A DNA stretch of 22,053 nt from a virus. Below the pieces are notes generated by a model. The model was given only the letters and a program-made list of their open reading frames with translations, searched no databases and had not been told where the DNA came from. Below, in pieces: positions 16,646-22,053 of the stretch. Every line of letters begins with the position of its first letter. Position 1 is the stretch's first letter. The position numbers were made by a program, and so were the translations under genes. The stretch spans positions 1-22,053 of IMG/VR virus record IMGVR_UViG_3300027553_000006; one strand, written 5' to 3'.

Positions 16646-18876
16646 TGAATTAATTCGCTTGTTCGACCCTTGTTATTATACCTAGCAAAGTTAATGCTTA
16701 TTTTTGATTCTTTTTTCTCAGGGATATATAGGTGTTTTTGATTAGCCATTATAGCTAAGCCTGAGCTTATCGTCGCATCAAACTTAGTTCTGTTGCTGAT
16801 ATCAAATTTAGCCCAATCTTCTAGGGTCTTTGTAAATACCATGCTCCCCATAGAATCACTATCTCTATATTCTGCTGAAAAATCTAATCCCACATGTTTC
16901 TCTATGTATGACTCTATAGCTGAGGCGTGAGCCTGCTTAACATCTTCGGAGCTGTTAGGTATTCCACCTAGTTCCTTCTCAGTTTTAGACAGCTTGTTAT
17001 AATGCTTGTCGGGTCTATTTAAACAAAAACCTCTGTAGCCTCTGTTTTTAAAGTGATATAACAACCTCGGCTTATTGTTCTCGATTAATATTGGCATGCC
17101 GTAAAACACGCAAGCCATGAGAACTTCTTCAAAGAATATCTCAGCAGTCTGTGGCCTAGCTACATACTCTAAGAAGAACTCATTACTAGGAGCGTCATCC
17201 ATATTAAACTTGGTCATACCATGTAAAGCCCCATTAGAACCTATCCCACCAACGGTCCCTGATATGTCGTATGAATCACAACCAAAAGAACCTATGTGTT
17301 CATTACCGGGCTTAAACCCTTTTCCTGACTTTATCACCCTATTCTGAAGCCCCCTGCTTGGAACCCAACCAACTAAGAATCTACCTCTCTTGTCAGGACT
17401 AAATACAACCTTAGTGTCCTTTATCCCATCCTTCCAATGAAAGGAGCCTCTTGTAACGTGGTGCTCTTTTATTAGAGAGTCGTTATAGTCTATCTGCTGA
17501 TATATTTTTGTTAAGTTAAATAAAGATGATTTACTCTCATCTCTAAATGCGTGTGACTCATTCCTTGGAAACTGCCTATAAAATTCATTAAGAGCGTCAG
17601 GGTCATCCTTTAATGACTCTACTTCTGCCTCCCAATAGTCAATTGCTCCATTAGTTATCATCTCACCGTCAACGCCCTCAATAGGTTTCATCGGCTTCCT
17701 CATTACAGGCATCCCATACTTATCAATAAACCCTTCCATATTCCATTCCATAGGGATAAATAAAGAATATAGACCGCTTTTAGTTTGACCATTCTTGTTT
17801 CTACTTAACACAGAAGAGTCTTCAAATAGCTTTTTAAAATTAGAGCCACCCTTATCTAATGCATTACAAGTTGAACCCATCATACACTTCCCGATTATCT
17901 TACTCCCTAATCTCAAGCAGGTCTTGGTTACCCTCCAATTGTTTTGTATGTTGTTCGGCTTTAACCATTTCCCACTCTCGTCGTGAGCTAGGAATAATAA
18001 CTTCTCACCATCGTAAGAGTTGTCGTCTGTGTTCTTCCAATCCACAGTAGTGTCCAATCCGTCTAGCTCTTCGCTCTCTACGTTGTACATGTTCTTTTTG
18101 GTAATCTTAGACGCAGGGATTCTAAAAGCAAGCTCAGTCTTAGGTTTGTCCATTCCATCCATGATTGGCTTAAAGAAAAATGGCAGCCTGCTATTGATGG
18201 GAACAACCTTATCTGTAAACATTTTTTTAGCATCAGGACCCGTCTTAGACAAGATACCAATCCTAGAATCTCTAGCCAATGTTCCAATATTAACACACTC
18301 AGAAGACGACATGAATGAAAATCCTGAACGTCTAATCTTAACGTAATCCATTCCAAAAGACCTCTTGTCAGCTCTGCAAGCCTCCCAATATATATAAAAT
18401 ATACGGTTAGCTTCCCTATAGTCAGGATATCCAATGTCTATATTAGACCACTGAAGATACATGTAATGAGACCCCGTTATGTATGTGGGCTTATTGTTAT
18501 TCTTAAACCAATAACCATACTCCCTTCTATCAAACTCCTCCTCAATGTAATCTACCCAACTATCCTTGAATGATGACGGCATGTCGTTCCATTGAAATAT
18601 TGATTGAATTTTTGATAAAGGCTTAGGTAGTTCCTTCCTTACCCAAAAATCATCATCACTCTTGTCCCATTTATGGGACACTTTTGGAAGAGCTATCACA
18701 AGACCATATATCCTAACTATCTCTCCTATCTGCCCCGTCTTGGATATAACTATAAGCTCATACTTTTCGTTGTACCCATACTTCCAAGCCTTTAATGTAT
18801 TCTTAGATGCAATAGATTTTTTTGGAACATAAGATTCCAAAACCTCATATAGTTTATTTTGACCTTCTTTCTGCAA
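16642..18876 (-). CDS. terL: Terminase large subunit (ATPase and nuclease), 744 aa
   Basis: This is the DNA-packaging motor. The ATPase part shows a Walker A-like arginine/glycine loop at about 180-187 (KIRRSGFS), a Walker B at 293-300 (LLFLAHDE, with D299 and E300) and a coupling motif at 334-336 (GST). The nuclease part shows the three acidic positions expected of an RNase H-type fold: D534 in FGCDSYDISG, E599 in PILIENNK and D700 in KFDATISSGLAIM. The length fits terminases of crAss-like phages. The Walker A lacks the usual GKS/GKT ending, which is odd but also seen in other large terminases. It overlaps the upstream 93-aa gene by 23 bases and the portal by four, so the three are translationally linked. 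Confidence 0.93.
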   Translation of the reverse strand: MQKEGQNKLYEVLESYVPKKSIASKNTLKAWKYGYNEKYELIVISKTGQIGEIVRIYGLVIALPKVSHKWDKSDDDFWVRKELPKPLSKIQSIFQWNDMPSSFKDSWVDYIEEEFDRREYGYWFKNNNKPTYITGSHYMYLQWSNIDIGYPDYREANRIFYIYWEACRADKRSFGMDYVKIRRSGFSFMSSSECVNIGTLARDSRIGILSKTGPDAKKMFTDKVVPINSRLPFFFKPIMDGMDKPKTELAFRIPASKITKKNMYNVESEELDGLDTTVDWKNTDDNSYDGEKLLFLAHDESGKWLKPNNIQNNWRVTKTCLRLGSKIIGKCMMGSTCNALDKGGSNFKKLFEDSSVLSRNKNGQTKSGLYSLFIPMEWNMEGFIDKYGMPVMRKPMKPIEGVDGEMITNGAIDYWEAEVESLKDDPDALNEFYRQFPRNESHAFRDESKSSLFNLTKIYQQIDYNDSLIKEHHVTRGSFHWKDGIKDTKVVFSPDKRGRFLVGWVPSRGLQNRVIKSGKGFKPGNEHIGSFGCDSYDISGTVGGIGSNGALHGMTKFNMDDAPSNEFFLEYVARPQTAEIFFEEVLMACVFYGMPILIENNKPRLLYHFKNRGYRGFCLNRPDKHYNKLSKTEKELGGIPNSSEDVKQAHASAIESYIEKHVGLDFSAEYRDSDSMGSMVFTKTLEDWAKFDISNRTKFDATISSGLAIMANQKHLYIPEKKESKISINFARYNNKGRTSELIQ
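18663..18680. repeat. 18-base palindrome within the terminase gene
   Basis: The plus strand reads TGTCCCAT-TT-ATGGGACA, with perfect eight-base arms. It lies in the codons for VSHKWDK near residues 66-72 of the terminase. Twelve arm bases are identical to the inverted repeat at 11568-11583. It may be a binding site or may simply reflect codon choice. Confidence 0.45.
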
Positions 18877-19135
18877 ATCCTTGTTGAGTATCCGTTCTTG
18901 AAATACCTTTTTCAGAAATATTAATGTTTTCTTGCTCTTGCTCTATTCTTGTTAATATTTCAAACGCATCAAATATAGCTAACTTCTTTGAGGCTGCGGC
19001 ATTCTTTAGCCTGTCTGCTGCTAACTCATCATCAATCTCAGGCTTTATTATGTCTTCTTCAGCAACCTTTATTAGCTCTTTTACTGCTTTCTCTCCGGCT
19101 TTAATTATTCTTAGTTTAATTTCTTTGTTTGTCAA
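18854..19135 (-). CDS. Small helical protein upstream of terL, candidate small terminase subunit, 93 aa
   Basis: The frame starts at a TTG that overlaps the upstream stop as TTGA; there is no ATG in the frame to use instead, so TTG is the likely start. The product is nearly all helix and Ala/Lys/Glu-rich (LAADRLKNAAASKKLAIFDA, then FEILTRIEQEQENINISEK), with a basic end (FAERRSK). It overlaps the terminase start by 23 bases. Small terminase subunits are commonly short helical proteins encoded directly upstream of terL, and this is the best candidate in the window. I do not see a clear helix-turn-helix, so the assignment rests on position, size and helical content. Confidence 0.5.
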   Translation of the reverse strand: MTNKEIKLRIIKAGEKAVKELIKVAEEDIIKPEIDDELAADRLKNAAASKKLAIFDAFEILTRIEQEQENINISEKGISRTDTQQGFAERRSK

Positions 19136-19695
19136 ATCGCTATAGTTATCTGATGGTCATATATCCTGTAAATCTTCTGACCGTCTAAATTAAATTCATA
19201 TTTTATTTCAGGCTCAAAACAAACCTTGTCACCCTTTGATACGCCTTTTGATACCAAATAGTTATTAGGATATAACATTTCCCCCATTAGTGGCTCCTCA
19301 CTCATAGGCTTCATAATGAAACAATCCTCTGTAGGAATAGGCTTAACAAAGCAATACCTGTCGTAAGCGTTCCATTTGCCACCACTCTTATACATGAAGA
19401 ATTGGTCTAGCTCTATAAAAAATAAGTCATCCTTGAAAAAGCTTTTACCACTCTTCCTTCTTCCTTGCATATCGTTATAAAACTTAAACACATTGTGGTG
19501 AACCAATAAGATGTCACCTATCTTGATAGGGCCTTCATAACCTAACGGAAGCTCTACCACCTCTGCTTCCCTGTTAGAAAACTTATGGTCCTCTTCGGAT
19601 GTGCTTACGATTAGCTCCATACCACCAACCGATTTCGTATTGCTGTAACGCTTACCGCCAACAGGTTTAGCTATAAAGTAGTGTGGTGACCTCAT
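19132..19695 (-). CDS. GroES-like co-chaperonin with two barrel units in tandem (putative), 187 aa
   Basis: The protein reads as two GroES-type units. Unit 1 (about residues 5-103) has YFIAKPVGG, a GGMEL turn, EAEVVELP, then IKIGDILLVHHNVF and FFKDDLFFIELDQFFMYK, in the order of GroES (RVLVKP, GGI, GeVvaVG, vkvGDkVlf, DIlAv). Unit 2 (about 114-187) repeats it with YCFVKPIPTE, LMGEML, GVSKGDKVCF and IYRIYDHQITIAI. GroES-like proteins cap GroEL; T4 gp31 is a phage example needed for capsid folding, and plastid Cpn20 is a known two-unit form. Mobile loops that bind GroEL would be near residues 12-25 and 121-136. Its place three genes ahead of the capsid module fits an assembly role. The fold call rests on my reading of motifs and was not tested by a search. 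Confidence 0.6.
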   Translation of the reverse strand: MRSPHYFIAKPVGGKRYSNTKSVGGMELIVSTSEEDHKFSNREAEVVELPLGYEGPIKIGDILLVHHNVFKFYNDMQGRRKSGKSFFKDDLFFIELDQFFMYKSGGKWNAYDRYCFVKPIPTEDCFIMKPMSEEPLMGEMLYPNNYLVSKGVSKGDKVCFEPEIKYEFNLDGQKIYRIYDHQITIAI

Positions 19696-19919
19696 TGAAA
19701 ATAGATATTATACTCGACAGATATAGGTATGGTAGATGTGAACTCTTTCCACAAAATAACCTCATCAGCTCTTTCTATCCAAACTTGAAACGAGTCTTTG
19801 TTTTCGTTGTACTTTATTAAATGAATGCAATAGTTGTCGTTTAACACCTTCTGCCCTACAATGTAGTGCATGGCTCCTGATTTATAGTCAGGTCCAACAG
19901 CTATCTTTCTTATGTCCAT
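19692..19919 (-). CDS. Small hypothetical protein, 75 aa
   Basis: The protein starts MDIRKIAVGPDYKSGAMHYI, continues VGQKVLNDNYCIHLIKYNEN and ends with aromatic, beta-type sequence (VWIERADEVILWKEF, VEYNIYFQ). It has no membrane segment, Cys motif or enzyme motif, and I do not know its function. The ATG shares one base with the stop of the fibre gene (TAATG) and its stop overlaps the next ATG (ATGA), so it is translated as part of the five-gene cluster before the terminase. I have the impression that similar small proteins occur at this spot in related marine phages, which would mean it is a conserved part of the packaging region, but this was not checked. Confidence 0.6.
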   Translation of the reverse strand: MDIRKIAVGPDYKSGAMHYIVGQKVLNDNYCIHLIKYNENKDSFQVWIERADEVILWKEFTSTIPISVEYNIYFQ

Positions 19920-21811
19920 TAAATTTGATAACCTGTTAAGTAGAGGTCGTTTACGATGATATTCTGTGCCGAGTCAATTCCAACCAAAACATCAAACACA
20001 TCCCCAAAAGTTGTTGTACCTATCACAGGAAGAACCGTCTCTTTTCCTTCAAATACTCCCCCTGAGTTTCTGTGTGTTTGAGACAAGGTAAAGAGGGTTA
20101 CTCCATTTTTTCTTAAAGAAACAGAAACAACATGAGTCCCGTTAGCAGGAACTGTTATGTTAACAGCAAGAGAAACATTAAAGCTCGCATCCACCTTGCT
20201 ATTGTAAGTAAATGAACCTGTAGCAGAGCTAGTTACTACTCTACTTGCAACCGGGAACTGAATCCCCCCTGTTGGTCCTGCTCCACCCACAAATGTCGAG
20301 TCCTGCACAACTACATTATAAGGAGGCCCAAATGCTCCTGAGGTATTCGACTCTATAGTGTTGTTGGCTACCTGCATAACCCCTGTGGCGTTACCATTCG
20401 ACACCCCTTGGTTCGCTTGTATGATGTAAGTGTTTTGGGTGTCGTAAGAAAAGTTTGTTACCAATCCTGTTGTTAGTCCTGTGCTCACAAAAGTGTTTGA
20501 CGCAATAGTTCCCAACCCTGTAGTACTAGATGGGTCTATCTTTATTCCATCCTGTCCCTGTTGAGGATGGATGATGCCCCCGTTAAAATTTACTGCCCCA
20601 AATCCCGGTCCTGCTCCATCAGCAAGAAGCTCAATCATGGGTACTGTAGCGAATCCGCTAGGAGTCGGTAGACTCGTCTCGTCAAACCATCTCACATATT
20701 CGCAAGAGCTCATTTGTAGTTTTGACACATTCTTAAAATGACAACCCATTACTGTGGCTTCCACATACCACACCAACGAATTTTGAATGTCGCATAAGTC
20801 AAAGCCTTCTATATGCCAAACATCAAAGCAGTTTCTGAACTGACAGTTAGTGATAGCTAATATCTTATCTCTCCCACCATTGTATGCAGCTCCATAATTA
20901 TAGTTCTCTGCCCTTATTAGAACATCTCCACCTGTGTTATTTGTGGAAGAAAACTTAAGTTCAGACATCTCACAGTTAACGTCTGTGATTGTAATAAAAT
21001 CACCTACCCCTGAAGGCCCTGTGTAAGACAGCCCATCCTTATCCCTATCCAACCCCATCAAAGAGATGTTTGCTCCTGTGATTGAAATTTTATTTGTAAT
21101 AGATACGTCACCTCTAATTAAGTAAGTTGTGTTTGCTACTAAATCTATTTCTCCTGCTACGGCAGCAGGAAAGTCAGATTCTTGAGATACCTGAACTACA
21201 CTTGTTCCATTCAAAGATGGTGTAAGTATCGAGTTCTGCCAACTAGACCCTGCGTCTCTTGTTAGCACTTGGCCTGCTGTGCCACCTGTAGCCCCTAAAA
21301 TAAAAGTCCCTGCACTTGTTATAGGGCTACCCGTCACATCAAACCCTGTAGAGGAAGATGAAAGTCCTACGCTAGTAACAGTTCCTGAGCCTACGAGGGC
21401 TTGCCAAGATACAAGTCCACTTGCGTCAGAAATTAACGCTTTTCCTAAAGAGCCTACTGTTCCTGCGGAATCCTTTATTGGCCCATTAAGCCTTGCCGTG
21501 GCCTCAATAATTAAAGCATCGGTTGCGTCTGTACCCAAAGTAACATCAGAATCTACCACCAACGCACCTGCGATTGTTATTGTAGCAGGAAGAGTTGCTC
21601 CGTCCTGAGATATAATTGAGCTACCAAGCTGACCTCCGGGCAAATACATTGGGATTTGATACGCTAACCCTCCCCCTAGTATATAAGTTGACAAGCTATC
21701 TACCGTAAATGTCTTTGTCTTGTTGGAGTCTTCTGAGTCGGTTCCAATTAAATAATCAGCTCCTGTTACTACTGCTTGTGGATACGAACCTGTGTCGCTT
21801 ATCTTAGCCAT
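19919..21811 (-). CDS. Virion fibre protein with beta-helix-like centre, 630 aa (head or tail fibre)
   Basis: The N-terminus (ADYLIGTDSEDSNKTKTFTV, residues 18-37) looks like the short virion-anchor domain of fibres in Bacteroidota phages. Residues about 130-195 hold a fibre-type Gly/Ser repeat (GTVTSVGLSSSSTGFDVTGS, SPITSAGTFILG). From about 215 to 500 the chain has spaced strands with Asn/Cys turns (ISLMGLDRDKDGL, ILAITNCQFRNCFDVWHIEG, MSSCEYVRWF), the appearance of a right-handed parallel beta-helix. The last 115 residues form a separate beta domain (THVVSVSLRKNGVTLFTLSQ), similar to trimer-forming, receptor-binding caps. In crAss-like phages a head fibre is encoded near the portal, so either head or tail attachment is possible. 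No catalytic residues for polysaccharide cleavage could be assigned. Confidence 0.75.
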   Translation of the reverse strand: MAKISDTGSYPQAVVTGADYLIGTDSEDSNKTKTFTVDSLSTYILGGGLAYQIPMYLPGGQLGSSIISQDGATLPATITIAGALVVDSDVTLGTDATDALIIEATARLNGPIKDSAGTVGSLGKALISDASGLVSWQALVGSGTVTSVGLSSSSTGFDVTGSPITSAGTFILGATGGTAGQVLTRDAGSSWQNSILTPSLNGTSVVQVSQESDFPAAVAGEIDLVANTTYLIRGDVSITNKISITGANISLMGLDRDKDGLSYTGPSGVGDFITITDVNCEMSELKFSSTNNTGGDVLIRAENYNYGAAYNGGRDKILAITNCQFRNCFDVWHIEGFDLCDIQNSLVWYVEATVMGCHFKNVSKLQMSSCEYVRWFDETSLPTPSGFATVPMIELLADGAGPGFGAVNFNGGIIHPQQGQDGIKIDPSSTTGLGTIASNTFVSTGLTTGLVTNFSYDTQNTYIIQANQGVSNGNATGVMQVANNTIESNTSGAFGPPYNVVVQDSTFVGGAGPTGGIQFPVASRVVTSSATGSFTYNSKVDASFNVSLAVNITVPANGTHVVSVSLRKNGVTLFTLSQTHRNSGGVFEGKETVLPVIGTTTFGDVFDVLVGIDSAQNIIVNDLYLTGYQI

Positions 21812-22034
21812 TGTCTTTTTGTTTTACTTCGCCTGTCTGAAGATTGATGACAGAATTTAAGCCGTACTTCTCGATAAGCTTGCCTTCAGCCTTAGCAAAT
21901 TCTTGCTTCAATAATCTAACAGAATCTATTAATGTTGCTTTCTGTAGCTCCATATCTCCAAGTGCCATCTTGCTTTTTTGTAGGTCACCATGAAGATTAG
22001 TTAGAGTCTCTAGTTCTTCTTTGTCTAATTTCAT
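21804..22034 (-). CDS. Small coiled-coil protein, 76 aa
   Basis: The protein is a helix with heptad-like Leu spacing over residues about 5-55 (KLDKEELETLTNLHGDLQKS, ALGDMELQKATLIDSVRLLK), followed by a short tail (YGLNSVINLQTGEVKQKDNG). It overlaps the start of the fibre gene by eight bases and is the first complete gene of the cluster. Comparable small coiled-coil proteins are found beside fibre genes in related phages as far as I recall, so it may be a fibre partner or assembly helper. There is nothing to show an enzyme or DNA-binding role. Confidence 0.6.
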   Translation of the reverse strand: MKLDKEELETLTNLHGDLQKSKMALGDMELQKATLIDSVRLLKQEFAKAEGKLIEKYGLNSVINLQTGEVKQKDNG

Positions 22035-22053
22035 TTGATTTGATTTTACACAA
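22035..22053 (-). promoter_or_regulatory. A-rich leader of the first gene, cut by the window edge
   Basis: The minus strand reads AAAATCAAATCAA directly before the ATG, with no Shine-Dalgarno site. The leader of the 250-aa gene at 11552 has a near-identical stretch (AAATCAAATTCAA). Only 19 bases are visible, so any promoter lies outside the window. Confidence 0.35.

Noticed and set aside
18078-18434. 118-codon minus-strand frame inside terL
   Set aside because: It is in another frame of a gene with intact ATPase motifs; Leu/Arg-rich composition suggests a shadow.
1-22053. tRNA genes, CRISPR arrays, insertion sequences, integrase or attachment sites
   Set aside because: No cloverleaf-like sequence, spaced direct repeats, transposase or recombinase motifs were seen on either strand; a tool-based scan was not possible.

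Overview
This is a 22 kb stretch of a tailed-phage genome carrying the DNA-packaging and virion-structure module. Every gene I can support is on the minus strand, so the module reads from about 22,034 down to position 1. The family-level resemblance is to podovirus-type phages of Bacteroidota: crAss-like phages and the marine Cellulophaga/flavophage podoviruses. This rests on gene order (large terminase, about 800-aa portal, acidic scaffold-like protein, about 480-aa capsid protein, two ring-type connectors, very large stabilisation/'muzzle' protein, internal virion proteins), on recognisable sequence stretches, and on host-style expression signals: A-rich leaders without Shine-Dalgarno sites and TAnnTTTG boxes. 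No search was run, so the taxonomic placement is an inference.

Layout in the direction of transcription. (1) 22034-18854: a small coiled-coil protein, a 630-aa fibre with a virion-anchor-like N-terminus and a beta-helix-like middle, a 75-aa conserved-looking hypothetical, a 187-aa protein that reads as two GroES-type barrels in tandem, and a 93-aa helical protein (candidate small terminase). These five genes overlap at their ends and look translationally coupled. (2) 18876-13085: large terminase, portal (ATGA overlap) and scaffold-like protein. (3) 13065-11635: major capsid protein, preceded by an A-tract leader and followed at once by an intrinsic terminator. (4) 11552-10800: a 250-aa virion-associated unknown, followed by a second intrinsic terminator. 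(5) 10720-4432: two ring/connector proteins and the 1538-aa stabilisation protein. (6) 4421-1: a Cys-rich structural protein, a 262-aa structural protein, an Ala/Gln-rich internal protein with an N-terminal hydrophobic segment, a 589-aa putative internal/ejection protein, and the first 32 codons of the next gene, which runs off the window.

How the genes fit together: the terminase pumps DNA through the portal into a shell of capsid protein built on the scaffold; ring proteins and the muzzle-like protein close the neck and build the short tail; the proteins at the low-coordinate end are probably carried in the head or neck and ejected at infection; the fibre decorates head or tail. The GroES-like protein suggests that this phage supplies its own co-chaperonin for folding virion proteins.

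No tRNA, integrase, replication, lysis, CRISPR or insertion-sequence gene was seen. There is no gene-free stretch longer than about 85 bases; the gaps hold the two terminators, three candidate -7 promoter boxes and a small inverted repeat whose near-copy lies inside the terminase gene.
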